The notes below the pieces were generated by a model that saw only the letters and a program-made list of their open reading frames with translations, was not told the origin of the DNA and did no database searches. A stretch of 64,000 nt of DNA from Kamptonema formosum PCC 10802. GTDB lineage: Bacteria > Cyanobacteriota > Cyanobacteriia > Cyanobacteriales > Oscillatoriaceae. The translations under genes were made by a program, and so were the position numbers. The stretch lies in assembly GCF_000332335.1 (NCBI RefSeq), contig NZ_KB235948.1:1896552-1960551 (forward strand), in the 5' to 3' direction. Positions within the stretch are counted from its first letter, which is position 1. Each line of letters begins with the position of its first letter. Below are positions 43,501-52,378 of the stretch, piece by piece.

Positions 43501-43532
43501 CCGGGCATCCGGGCATCCGGGCATCCGGGCAT
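43501..43532. repeat. 8-bp CCGGGCAT tandem repeat
   Basis: Four perfect CCGGGCAT units, next to GCGTGCGGGCGTGCGGGCG repeats (43454-43485). The gap 43249-43616 holds these and a half hairpin repeat, and no gene. Confidence 0.85.
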
Positions 43533-43616
43533 CAAAAATCTCCATGCCCAATGCCCAACGGTGGTGTGGCTGAAAAATTTACAATTAGAAATAGCTTAGT
43601 TATCGCCAAAAACCTT

Positions 43617-43997
43617 ATGATTAAGAGACTATTAATTCTGGGGCTTTTCCTAATTTTCCTTTTTGCAGGGCTGCAAAGCGGTTCAGCTGTTCGAGCCGCT
43701 TCCGACCTCGGACCGCGCGTTTCTCGGCTGGAATCCGAAATTCTCAATCTCAGGACGCAGATTTACCGGCTGGAGTCTCAGATATCTAGTGCCAGCCGGT
43801 CTTCCCCGCAGAGATCCGCACCGCCCGCACGCACCGCCGCCCCAGAAGAAGAACCCAGACTCTACCGGCCCATTTCCCCCACCGATCCGATGTTCGACCG
43901 GCTGGCAACTTTAGTCATTGAACTGAAGCAACAAGTCAACGGAATCGAAACGCGACTCTCCAGACTGGAAGAGCGAGCGCGGCTGCCGGTTCCGTGA
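43617..43997 (+). CDS. Small secreted coiled-coil protein
   Basis: 126 residues from ATG 43617, chosen because it gives a good signal peptide (LLILGLFLIFLFAGLQSGSAVRA). The mature part has a coiled coil (RVSRLESEILNLRTQIYRLESQ), a Pro/Ala/Ser linker, and a second coiled coil (LVIELKQQVNGIETRLSRLEE). It may be periplasmic or thylakoid-lumenal. I recognise no function, though similar short proteins are common in cyanobacteria. Confidence 0.65.
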   Translation: MIKRLLILGLFLIFLFAGLQSGSAVRAASDLGPRVSRLESEILNLRTQIYRLESQISSASRSSPQRSAPPARTAAPEEEPRLYRPISPTDPMFDRLATLVIELKQQVNGIETRLSRLEERARLPVP

Positions 43998-44213
43998 TTT
44001 TGTATATCACGTCAGGTTGAATACCGATAATATCTCGATGCTCGGGCATTGGGCATAAATCAGTTACTCCTCATTACTCTTGGCGACAGAACTTTTAATT
44101 ATCCCGCTACACCTCCATAGCGATGGGATAGCTTTTGCACATCGCTATGCCCGCCTAAATTGTCCGAGTTTCAATTTAGTGAATCGGTCTGGGTTGTTTT
44201 GTCCTCATCCTAT

Positions 44214-44338
44214 TATAGCAGCAGTCATATTGGTTAGAACAATAGAAGCTTCGGAAGCGGGGGAGCAAGGGAGGCCGGAATGTAGCGTCCCGCCCCCCCT
44301 GAATGTCTAATGTTCTAACCTAAGTGCATATTGCTATA
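44214..44338. repeat. MITE-A variant with internal deletion
   Basis: Starts TATAGCAGCAGTCATATTGG and ends GCATATTGCTATA, 125 bp. It closely matches the element at 9010 (shared GAACAATAGAAGCTTCGG and GAGCAAGGGAGGCCGGAATG), with the middle shortened. Confidence 0.85.
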
Positions 44339-44413
44339 AAATATTAGCAACTCCAGAGCGGCGCGTCAAGTATTTTTCTGGCAATTATTATATAGGTATG
44401 CAAGCCTTATAGC

Positions 44414-44573
44414 TCTAGCAGTAGCCACTTAGGTTCGTACATTTCGGCCTCTTTTGCACCCCCGCACTCCGGCTCCTATTGTCCTAACCCATATTACTAC
44501 TGGGATATAGACGCAGGGCAGCGTCTGGCTGCCCTGAAGGTCTAATGTTTTAACCTAAGTGCATACTGCTATA
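44414..44573. repeat. MITE-A copy
   Basis: Left end CTCTAGCAGTAGCCACTTAGG (first bases altered) and right end GCATACTGCTATA, with the standard internal blocks in the same orientation as the copy at 27304. Confidence 0.88.
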
Positions 44574-44937
44574 AAAGCATAAGATTTACTTATCGAGCAG
44601 TGTCTTGAGTCAGGCTACTAACTGGAGTAGGAGCGGGTTCATCTAAGATGTCTGTCAATCAGGGAAGATATTGATAAACCCGCCCCTATTAATAACTGGA
44701 GCCAATTTCCATAAAATTGCTTAATTGTCAAGGCCAGTTATTCTCTATCCTTTGCAAGACGCTAAGTTAGACTTCCTTCCTCAGGTCACTGTGATTCGGA
44801 TGATGGCCCAGGCGGCTCCAGATTGCTCGATTACCACGGGTTGGGGGGGTTTGTGCAGGATGTCTGCCGGTGGCCAAGGATAGGGCTGACAGCAGCAGGG
44901 GATTTGCTAACATCTTCCAAGTTATGCTATACTTTGC

Positions 44938-45574
44938 TCAGCACAGTCGCCTGAACCTGAGTTAAAAACTCCCGGTGGCAAGCCGGCATCCTGGAATATC
45001 CGCGCGAGAAAGGTGGCGGTGGCGGGGGTGTCCTCTGCCGGTTTGAGAATCGCCGCATTGCCGCTTTCCGAGAGCCGGCATGGCTTTCCTGCAGGGAATG
45101 GCAACAGGAAAATTCCAGGGAGCGATCGGGGCGCAGACTCCCACCGGCATCCGCACGCTGATCGCAAATTTGTCCAGCATTTCCGAGGGCGTCGTCTGGC
45201 CAAACAGCCGCTGGCCTTCTGCTGCGTAATAGAGGGCGCAGTCTATCTCCGTCTTGGACATCCCCACGAGCTTCAGTCAGGGGCTTGCCCATTTCTTGGC
45301 TCATCAGGTAGGCGAATTCTCCTTGGCGCTGCTGCAGCAGTTCGCCAATCCGGTAGAGGTATTCCGCACGGGCGGGTGCGCGGACCAGACGCCACTTTTG
45401 CTAAACCTTGCGAGCTGCCCCGACAGCAGCAGCCACATCAGCTGCGCCGGAACGGGGAAAGGTGGCGACTGTTTCCCGCCAGTCGGCAGGATTGCGGCTT
45501 TCAAGGGTGGCTGCCGACTGGGCCGGCAACCACTGGCCATCGATGTAATTCAGGCACGTCAGGGGTTCGCTCAC
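44938..45574 (-). pseudogene. Aldehyde dehydrogenase remnant
   Basis: From a GTG at 45574 the frame reads LNYIDGQWLPAQSAATLESR, the N-terminus of the NAD-dependent aldehyde dehydrogenase superfamily. It is interrupted by TAG where a Trp is expected (KV-stop-QKWRLVRAPARAEYL), then by a frameshift before [19 protein letters not shown], and again after [11 protein letters not shown], before [20 protein letters not shown]. It ends abruptly after [11 protein letters not shown], so the catalytic Cys half is gone. At least one nonsense and two frameshift lesions plus truncation. Confidence 0.85.
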
Positions 45575-45679
45575 CGCACACCTCTCCTGTGGAACGCACT
45601 TCAGATACGCCCAGTTTGGCCTAAGGAATGGAGCGCGTCAAGTGCGTTTGGCCAGCCGCCTTGCCGATGACAAAGACGA

Positions 45680-45954
45680 TATAGCAGTAGCCAGTTAGAT
45701 TAGGACATTAGATTAAGAGGGCACGGAGGGAACGCCTGCCCTACGCCTTTTATAGCAGTAGCCACTTAGATTAGGACATTAGACCTTCAGGGCAGCCAGA
45801 CGCTGGCCTACGTCTATATCCCAGTAGTAATATGATTTAGGACAATAGGAGCTTCGGGTGCGGGGGTGCAAAAGAGGCCGAAATGTACGAACCTAAGTGC
45901 CTACTGCTAATATCCCTAGGCCACTGATGTCCTAACCAATATGACTACTGCTAT
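45680..45954. repeat. Nested MITE-A elements
   Basis: An intact-looking inner copy (45751-45909, TATAGCAGTAGCCACTTAG to CTACTGCTA) lies inside an outer pair of ends (TATAGCAGTAGCCAGTTAG at 45680 and GACTACTGCTATA at 45954). This is the pattern of one element inserted into another. Confidence 0.75.
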
Positions 45955-46186
45955 ATCCCTCTTTTGTCACTTTGAGGGAATTCGACGAATTTGCGTCATT
46001 TCAGGCAACGACAGATGGGGCTTTCACCCCAGTTTGACAGAAGAGGGATATCCCCCAAACCCCCATCTCTTTCCCCCCTCTAAGGGAGCGCGGGGAGGGG
46101 GTTGGGGGGCAGCGGTCCTGCAACGCCTTGGCTTGCCGGTGGCTGTGTCGGGGGTGAGTGCGTGACGCACTGGGAACCGCAAGTCA

Positions 46187-46295
46187 CCAGTTTTTTGTCT
46201 GTCAAGGTGAGCGTTTCTTGCAAACCTGATTGCTGCGTGCGTAGCAGCCACGACTGAGTGGACACATCGAAAACTGGCTGTGTGCCAGTTTTTTT
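46187..46295 (+). promoter_or_regulatory. Terminator with competing upstream pairing, before patX
   Basis: AAAACTGGC at 46270-46278 and GCCAGTTTT at 46284-46292 form a stem followed by a T-run: an intrinsic terminator 64 bp before the patX ATG. CCAGTTTT also occurs upstream at 46187-46194 and could pair with the same AAAACTGG, which would break the terminator. Between them, GCTGC (46232) and GCAGC (46244) form a third hairpin. The layout resembles an attenuator or the 3' end of a small RNA. No ligand is implied. Confidence 0.5.
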
Positions 46296-46358
46296 ATCCA
46301 GATGGCGCTGAGGTTTCTGCGAATCACGGAGTAGAAAGTTGATTCAAGGAGATTTCTT

Positions 46359-47162
46359 ATGCGCATCTACACGCTCGCTCTCTCAGGTTTGTTGCTTCTT
46401 GGTGGTGCGGTTAACGCCCAAGCTTTTGAGCTTCGCTCTTCTCAAGGCGATCGATCTGATAGAGTGCAAGAATTCTCATTATCTCAAGCGGGAAATGAGG
46501 GGGGTGGCTGCGAGACAAACCAGCAGTCTGGCTGCGACGAGCAGCGCTCACATCGGGGCAGCGGGCGGAAAGACCAAGATTTGAATACCCAACAGCAACA
46601 CTCAAAAGCTTTTCAGCAACTGTTAGCTGAAGACTCTGAAGGGGATGATAGCGCTCATCGGGGCAGCGGGCGAAAAGACCAAGATTCGACCGGCGATCAG
46701 TCACAATCAAAGGCTTTCCATCAACTGCTAGCTGAAAACTCCGAAAGTGAGGAAAGCGCTCACCGGGGCAGCGGGCGGAAGGAGAAAGAATCAACCGGCG
46801 AGGAAGCGCAAGCAAAGGTGATTCATCAACTGCTAGCTGAAAACTCCGAAAGTGAGGAAAGCGCTCACCGGGGCAGCGGGCGGAAGGAGAAAGAATCGAC
46901 CGGCGAGGAAGCGCAAGCAAAGGGAATTCATCAACTGTTAGCTGAAAACTCCGAAAGTGAGGAAAGCGCTCACCGGGGAAGCGGGCGGAAAGACCAAGAA
47001 TCGACTGGCGATGAGGCAGAAGCAAAGACTTTCCAGCAAGGCAATGAGAACAGCAAACAGCTATTAGTGGCTGAAGGGCAAGATGAGTCGAATCCGGGCG
47101 ACGGCAAGAGCGATGGCGAAAGTGAAGAAGGTCATCGTGGCAGCGGACGGAAAGATGCTTAA
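46359..47162 (+). CDS. patX: Secreted multi-copy RGSGR peptide precursor, PatX-like
   Basis: 267 residues. AAGGAG lies 9 bp before ATG 46359. The N-terminus is a signal peptide (LALSGLLLLGGAVNA, likely cut after AQA-22), so the protein leaves the cytoplasm. Six HRGSGRK motifs follow, with His at residues 65, 100, 135, 170, 205 and 259. The first five are spaced at exactly 35 residues; the sixth is three residues from the C-terminus. Each motif is followed by K and acidic residues; linkers are Glu/Ser-rich with a recurring QLLAE. RGSGR is the HetR-binding inhibitory pentapeptide of PatS and HetN, and PatX is a secreted RGSGR-type family found in filamentous cyanobacteria. Typical members are smaller, to my knowledge with a single motif. 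I infer a precursor cut into several signalling peptides. C51 and C59 may form a disulfide. No hetR is in the window. Confidence 0.82.
   Translation: MRIYTLALSGLLLLGGAVNAQAFELRSSQGDRSDRVQEFSLSQAGNEGGGCETNQQSGCDEQRSHRGSGRKDQDLNTQQQHSKAFQQLLAEDSEGDDSAHRGSGRKDQDSTGDQSQSKAFHQLLAENSESEESAHRGSGRKEKESTGEEAQAKVIHQLLAENSESEESAHRGSGRKEKESTGEEAQAKGIHQLLAENSESEESAHRGSGRKDQESTGDEAEAKTFQQGNENSKQLLVAEGQDESNPGDGKSDGESEEGHRGSGRKDA
46551..47075 (+). repeat. 105-bp in-frame repeats inside patX
   Basis: Five units of 105 bp beginning at 46551, 46656, 46761, 46866 and 46971, each opening with CA(T/C)CGGGG(C/A)AGCGGGCG. Units three and four are almost identical in DNA, so copy number has grown recently. The fifth unit is degenerate in its second half. 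Confidence 0.9.
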
Positions 47163-47805
47163 TCTCAAGTTCGAGTTAGGCAAGTGGGCATCATCGCATT
47201 GGGCATCATCGCATTGGCTGCGCCATTGATATCAAGTTGGGAGATAAAGTTTTTTGTCCGGGGATGGAAAGGTTTTACAGACGCCTTTTTCAATCCTAAT
47301 TCCCAAATCTAAAATCCCAAATAGGTATGAGTGCGATTTCTGGAGCGACCGACTTGTGATATCTTGTGATATAATGTTTGCGCCCGGACAGGGCAGCATC
47401 GTGCGAGGGATGAATGGCTGTCTTTATGGTGCACCAGGCTTAGTAAAATTGCATGCTTCACCGCACCGGCACTCAGGCTGAGAAATCAGTCGGGCTGTGG
47501 CAAGGTTTTTGTTGCAGGGGCAAGGAATGCCGGTGGTGCGAGTAGCGGGTGAGATTCCACCGGCAACTCCTCTAGGAGGGGTTGCCGGCTTTGCCTGTGC
47601 GCGGCAATTGGGCCCAGGAATGCCGGTGGCGGCTGTTTTATATCAGTTCAGTGGTGCCGGGTGCGTGTGGGTTGTGCGGTGCCGGTGCGCTGCGCATACG
47701 CTTAAAGGGGAACGCACCCCCTCAAACAGGTGGGGTGCGTTCCGCAAAAACCGAATCCTTGCCGCGCATGCGCCCAAAGGGGAGCGCACCTTACTAAACT
47801 GAAAA
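47163..47805. other. Intergenic region with dispersed repeats
   Basis: It contains GGGCATCATCGCATT repeats (47184-47218), a GGAAAGGTTTTAC block shared with 37990-38050 (47262-47330), GCCGGTG-rich DNA and GTGCGTTCC repeats (47700-47795). No gene was recognised. Confidence 0.6.
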
Positions 47806-48264
47806 ATGTTAATGTTGCTCTGTTACGTTGGTGAAGACCGATACGCGATCGAGAGCAGTCGGGTTGTCGAGGTGCTGCCATTGGTGGCCCTCAGAACGCT
47901 GCACCAAGCTCCTGAGTGTGTGGCTGGTATATTTAATTACCGGGGCCAGATCGTGTCGGTAATTGACTTGTGCCGGCTGATGCAAGGCCATCAGAGCCGG
48001 CCTCACTTGAGTACGCGGATCGTGATGGTCAAGTACCAGGATCGCGACAGTACGCCGCGCCTGCTGGGGGTGATGGCGGAACGGGTGACAGAAACGCTCA
48101 ACACGCCAGAAACTAAACTGGTGGAGCCGGCTGTGACTGTGAATTCAGCCCCTTATTTGGGAAAAATGATTGTGGGCGAGCGGGGCATGATTCAGTGTTT
48201 GCGGGTAGAATATTTGTTGCCGGAGCCCCAGCGAGCCGAAGAGCTGCCAAAGCACGAGGGCTAG
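47806..48264 (+). CDS. cheW: CheW-like chemotaxis adaptor
   Basis: 152 residues forming one CheW domain: LCYVGEDRYAIESSRVVEVL, FNYRGQIVSVIDLCRLM and LGVMAERVTETL. CheW couples receptors to the CheA kinase at the membrane arrays. The first gene of the chemotaxis-type cluster, followed 106 bp later by cheR. In cyanobacteria such clusters control phototaxis, hormogonium motility (Hmp) or pilus functions; which applies here cannot be told. Confidence 0.88.
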   Translation: MLMLLCYVGEDRYAIESSRVVEVLPLVALRTLHQAPECVAGIFNYRGQIVSVIDLCRLMQGHQSRPHLSTRIVMVKYQDRDSTPRLLGVMAERVTETLNTPETKLVEPAVTVNSAPYLGKMIVGERGMIQCLRVEYLLPEPQRAEELPKHEG

Positions 48265-48370
48265 CGACTGGGGTTACAGGTAGATATCGGGGCGCATCTC
48301 AAAAAAGCGAAAACTCACAGCTTGCGGTGCGGGCGTCTTGTCCGCTCTGCGACTTCCGGCAGTCCGAATG

Positions 48371-49783
48371 CAGTCGGCACAAAAAAAGGTGTTTTTACCA
48401 AACGAGATGCTGCAAGATATTGAAGCGCTGCTCCGACAGAAAATAGGTTTAGAGGCCAATTCGATCGGCTCTAGCGCCATCGACAGAGCTGTGCGCCAGC
48501 GCATGGCAGAGTGCGGGTTGCCCGACATGCCGGCCTACTTGATGCGATTGCAGACCTCGCCGCACGAATTAGATGAGCTGGTTGAAACTGTAATTGTACC
48601 AGAAACCTGGTTTTTCCGAGATAGGGAACCGTTTAATTTATTGAGCCGCTATGTGATGGCGGAGTGGCTGCCGGCGAATCCGGGCAGGGTGCTGCGCGTC
48701 TTGAGCGTGCCCTGCTCTACGGGGGAAGAACCTTACTCGATTGCGCTCGCCTTGCTAGAGGCGGGGCTAACCTCAAAAAACTTCTGCATCGACGCGGCTG
48801 ACATCAGCAAAAAATCCCTGATCAAAGCTCAGCGCGCCGTCTATGACAGGAATTCTTTTCGCGGTGAGAGCGTTGAAGCTGCACAATCGGCGGCACAAGA
48901 GAATGGCTACTCCGGGAGAAAACTTTCTCTGTTAGCCGTGCGGGAAAAATATTTTGTGCGAACGGCTGAGGGATATGAGCTGTGCGAGCCGGTCAGGCGT
49001 GCGGTGAATTTCAGTTACGGCAATTTGTTAGATCCGTATTTTGGGGTTGACAGGAAGCACTATGATGTGATATTCTGTAGGAACTTGTTAATTTACCTCC
49101 ACAGTGCGGCGAGGAAGCGGGCAATTCAAGTTCTAGAGCGCTTGTTAGCTGCCAAAGGATTGCTGTTTGTGGGGCACTCGGAAACGGGACAGCTATTCGG
49201 CACCCGATTTGTGTCCGTGCGCCACCCTATGGCGTTTGCGTACCGCAAGGCAGAAGTCGGGGCGGGAGGGCACAGCTTGAAGGCAGCGGGGGGGAAAGAA
49301 AAGCTCCTGTCCGCTGCTACGCCGCAATACCCTTGGAACTCCCCCGCACCGGCGTCGCCCCTGTTGCCAATCCGCGCTCAAAACTCAACGCTGAAAACTC
49401 AACTCTCTTCCCCAGCCCCCAGCCCCCAGCCCGCAGTTCCTTCTGTGCCGCCCAGTCCTGCGCCTGCAGTGTCTTCTATGCTGGAAACGGCGCGGAGTTT
49501 GGCGAATCGGGGACAGCTGGATGAAGCCGCCGCCTTGTGCGAAACTTACCTGAGTCAGAACCGCGTCAGTGCTGAGGCGTATCTTTTGCTGGGGGAGGTG
49601 CGCTGCAGCGCCGGCAATCCAGAGCAAGCAGAGCAATATTTCTACAAAGCGATTTATTTGCAACCCAATCACGAAGAGGCGCTCACGCACCTGGCGCTGC
49701 TCAAAGAACGTCGCGGGGATTTTGCCGGCGCAGCAATTCTCAGGCAGCGAATTCAGAGACTTCAAAAATTTTCGATTCAGTAG
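48371..49783 (+). CDS. cheR: CheR methyltransferase with C-terminal TPR region
   Basis: 470 residues from ATG 48371 (a TTG at 48338 is less likely). Residues about 12-85 are the CheR N-terminal helices. The SAM-binding domain shows VLSVPCSTGEEPYSIALALL, FCIDAADISKKSL and YDVIFCRNLLIYL. A Pro/Ser linker (about 310-370) leads to TPR-like repeats (ARSLANRGQLDEAAALCETY, AYLLLGEVRCSAGNPEQAEQ, then YFYKAIYLQPNHEEALTHLA). CheR methylates receptor glutamates for adaptation; TPR-fused forms occur in several chemosensory systems. Cytoplasmic. Confidence 0.9.
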   Translation, partial: QSAQKKVFLPNEMLQDIEALLRQKIGLEANSIGSSAIDRAVRQRMAECGLPDMPAYLMRLQTSPHELDELVETVIVPETWFFRDREPFNLLSRYVMAEWLPANPGRVLRVLSVPCSTGEEPYSIALALLEAGLTSKNFCIDAADISKKSLIKAQRAVYDRNSFRGESVEAAQSAAQENGYSGRKLSLLAVREKYFVRTAEGYELCEPVRRAVNFSYGNLLDPYFGVDRKHYDVIFCRNLLIYLHSAARKRAIQVLERLLAAKGLLFVGHSETGQLFGTRFVSVRHPMAFAYRKAEVGAGGHSLKAAGGKEKLLSAATPQYPWNSPAPASPLLPIRAQNSTLKTQLSSPAPSPQPAVPSVPPSPAPAVSSMLETARSLANRGQLDEAAALCETYLSQNRVSAEAYLLLGEVRCSAGNPEQAEQYFYKAIYLQPNHEEALTHLALLKERRGDFAGAAILRQRIQRLQKFSIQ

Positions 49784-49876
49784 AAGTAAAAGAGTGGCTA
49801 AAAGCGCGGTGGCTGGGCTAATATTAAATTGAAAATTTGAAGGCCAGCCATCACAAACCTTATAGAGGACAGGGCA

Positions 49877-50624
49877 ATGCAGCGCGGTATAGAAATCCAT
49901 CAATTAGCTCCAGTCGGTTTTGGGGCGGTTATTTGGCTGGCGGTTGGCACCAACTTACTGGACCAGTGAAATACTGAGAATTTATTGAAGTCGGCTGGCT
50001 GGGTGACTCACACCTATAAAATCAAGCAGAATTTGGCGGAAATAGAAAAACATTGGTAGATGCAGAAACCGGGCAGCGCGGCTTCATTTATACAGGAAAA
50101 GAAGAGTTTTTGCAGCCTTACACTAAAGCGAATAAAAAGCTCGACAGAACGCGGGCGGAACTGGCATAACAAATCAAAAATAATCCAGAGCAACTTAACC
50201 GGCTCGCTAAAATCGAAGAATTAACAGAAGATAAAATGGGGGAATTGGCGGAGACGATTTCTCTCAAAAAGTGAAGCTGTCGGGGATACAAGTCACGAGT
50301 TACGCCACTCAAATCGCCGCTTCTGGCAGGCAATTAGAAGCCACCGTGCAAGAACAAGTTGCCTCTACCAACGAGGTAGTTGCGACGGCGAAGGAAATTG
50401 CCACCACCTCCGGGGAACTGGTGAAGACGATGGATGAAGTCGGTTCTATGGCACAGGGAACCGCGACGGCGGCGGGTGCCGGTCAAAAAGATTTGCTGCG
50501 CATGGAAGCCACGATGCGCCAGCTGGCGGATGCCACGTCTGGCATCTCTGCTAAACTGGGGGCGATCTCTGAAAAGAACGAGGCGGCGCAAGGTTTGCGA
50601 CGAGAGATACTCGCTTTAAGGTGA
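49877..50624 (+). pseudogene. CHASE3-type chemoreceptor remnant
   Basis: Broken pieces in different frames. Around 50040-50160 a frame reads LVDAETGQRGFIYTGKEEFL, then QPYTKANKKLDRTRAELA, interrupted by stops: a CHASE3 sensor. From about 50271 a receptor signalling segment reads IAASGRQLEATVQEQVASTN, then EVVATAKEIATTSGELVKTM and ISAKLGAISEK, then jumps to NEAAQGLRREILALR, so the hairpin tip that contacts CheA/CheW is deleted. A dead receptor with sensory type different from its neighbours. Confidence 0.82.
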
Positions 50625-50691
50625 TGGGGCATGGGGCATTGCGGCGGGAGTGGGGCATCATCGCATTGGGGTAAGTATCAACTTTTTCCCT

Positions 50692-50757
50692 AAAACCATT
50701 CCCCTAACCCCTAACCCCTAACCCCTGAAACCTAACCCCTAACCCCTAACCCCTAGG
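50692..50757. repeat. CCCTAAC heptamer array
   Basis: About nine CCCTAACC/CCTGAAACC-type units between the receptor remnant and the next receptor gene. A parallel array lies at 52463-52534 before the following receptor gene. Confidence 0.85.
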
Positions 50758-50797
50758 TTATTTGCAGACAAACCGAGAAAAACCCAGGAAATAAAAA

Positions 50798-52378
50798 ATG
50801 TTTAATAGCATGACATTGCAAGCGCGGATCTTCATTTCATATTTGTTCATGGGCGCGCTGGTCTTAATGGTTGCCCTAGTGGGATGGAGTGGGAATGCGC
50901 GGCTAACCTACCACATCAGTACAATCGGGGAGAATGCTTTTCCCAGCGCGGTCAATTTGTGGAAAATCAACGAAGGGCAAACCCAGGTTCAGTCCGCAGA
51001 GCGGGCGCTGCTCAATCCCAGAGGGAGCGAGGCTATCAGGCGAAGTGAGCTAACCCGAATCGAGAAAGCTTGGGAACAGATGAGACTGGGCTTTAACCTG
51101 TACGAAAAAATTCCTCGCAGCGCCGAAGAAGACCGGCGATACCAAGCCTTTATTAAGGCATGGGAGAAGTGGGTTGAAGCTCATAAGGAATTCTTGCGGC
51201 TGAATGAAGAATTTGAGAAATATGGCGTCCTCAACCCCCGGCAAGTTCAGTTTGAGTTGCAGAGCCAGGGCAAAGGGAATTCAGCTGCGATGACCGCTGC
51301 GAAAGCAGCGAGTGAGACCCTGGACAGGATGAATGTGCAAAGCTTTACAAAGAAAGAGCCGGCGTTTCTTGCAGCCAAGGACGCACTGCTAGAGGTTCTG
51401 GCATTTAATGAGAGCTTGGCAGCCGACGCTATGAACGCAGCCAATCAGGATGTTTCTCAAACTAGCTTTTGGGTTTTCCTGGGGATGGCCATTGGCCCTC
51501 TCACGGCTGTGATTTTCGGTTTTTACTTCAGTAATGCGATTACCAGGCCGGTGAAGCAGTCCGCTATCCAAATCACCTCCTCAACCACGCAAATTTCCGC
51601 CTCTAGCAAGGAATTAGAAGCCATGATGAGAGAGCAAGTCGCCTCTACAAACGAAGTGGTCGCCACCGCAAAGGAGATTGCCGCCACCTCTGGGGAATTG
51701 GTGAAGACAATGGATGAAGTTGGGGAAATGGCACAAGGGACCGCGACGGCGGCGGGTGCCGGTCAAAAAGACTTGGTTCGCATGGAAGCAGTCATGCGCC
51801 AGTTAGGGAAGGCGACCCTGTCCATCTCCTCCAAGCTGGGAGTTATCTCTGAAAAGGCAAATAACATCAATAGTGCTGTCACCACTATCACCTCTGTGGC
51901 AGATCGAACCAATTTGCTCTCCCTCAACGCCGCCATTGAAGCCGAAAAAGCGGGAGAGTACGGGTTGGGGTTTGCCGTGGTGGCCAGGGAAATCCGCCGG
52001 CTGGCGGACCAAACCGCAGTTGCCACCTTGGACATCGAGCAGATGGTAAAAGAAATGCAATCTGCAGTTTCCACCGGCGTCATGGAAATGGACAAATTCA
52101 GCAAAGAAGTCATGCGTTCAGTCAAAGATGTCCGCAACATCAGCGGGCAACTGGGACAGGTTATCGAGCGAGTGCAAGCCCTCACCCCCCGTTTTGAAGA
52201 AGTGAATCAGGGCATGGAGGCTCAGTCTGCCGGCGCTCTACAAATTAGCGAGGCAATGGTACAGTTAAGTGAAGCCTCCTCGCAAACGGCTGACTCTCTG
52301 CGCGAGATTAACCGTGCCATTGGGCAATTGAACGAGGCGGCGCAAAGCTTGCGGCGAGAAATACTCGCTTTAAGGTAG
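50798..52378 (+). CDS. Methyl-accepting chemotaxis protein lacking a HAMP domain
   Basis: 526 residues. First membrane helix about 12-30 (ISYLFMGALVLMVALVGW), a four-helix-bundle-like periplasmic domain (about 32-220), a second helix about 224-244 (WVFLGMAIGPLTAVIFGFYF), then directly the coiled-coil signalling domain, with the receptor hairpin EKAGEYGLGFAVVAREIRRL. Compared with its neighbour at 52592 a ~60-residue HAMP segment is missing after NAITRPVKQ. HAMP-less receptors exist but are less usual. It works with CheA/CheW of the cluster. Confidence 0.9.
   Translation: MFNSMTLQARIFISYLFMGALVLMVALVGWSGNARLTYHISTIGENAFPSAVNLWKINEGQTQVQSAERALLNPRGSEAIRRSELTRIEKAWEQMRLGFNLYEKIPRSAEEDRRYQAFIKAWEKWVEAHKEFLRLNEEFEKYGVLNPRQVQFELQSQGKGNSAAMTAAKAASETLDRMNVQSFTKKEPAFLAAKDALLEVLAFNESLAADAMNAANQDVSQTSFWVFLGMAIGPLTAVIFGFYFSNAITRPVKQSAIQITSSTTQISASSKELEAMMREQVASTNEVVATAKEIAATSGELVKTMDEVGEMAQGTATAAGAGQKDLVRMEAVMRQLGKATLSISSKLGVISEKANNINSAVTTITSVADRTNLLSLNAAIEAEKAGEYGLGFAVVAREIRRLADQTAVATLDIEQMVKEMQSAVSTGVMEMDKFSKEVMRSVKDVRNISGQLGQVIERVQALTPRFEEVNQGMEAQSAGALQISEAMVQLSEASSQTADSLREINRAIGQLNEAAQSLRREILALR

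Larger units (their letters stand above)
43998..44937. other. Intergenic region dominated by MITE-A copies
   Basis: Apart from the elements at 44214 and 44414, the DNA shows no recognised gene. 44574-44937 contains no clear feature except short GGGCGGGTT-type sequence. Confidence 0.55.

Noticed and set aside
46411-47025. 204-codon minus-strand frame opposite patX
   Set aside because: It is open only because the 105-bp repeats of patX are in frame on both strands. The plus strand has the signal peptide and ribosome-binding site.
47497-47802. 101-codon frame before cheW
   Set aside because: It runs through GTGCGTTCC repeats, has no recognisable protein features and no ribosome-binding site.
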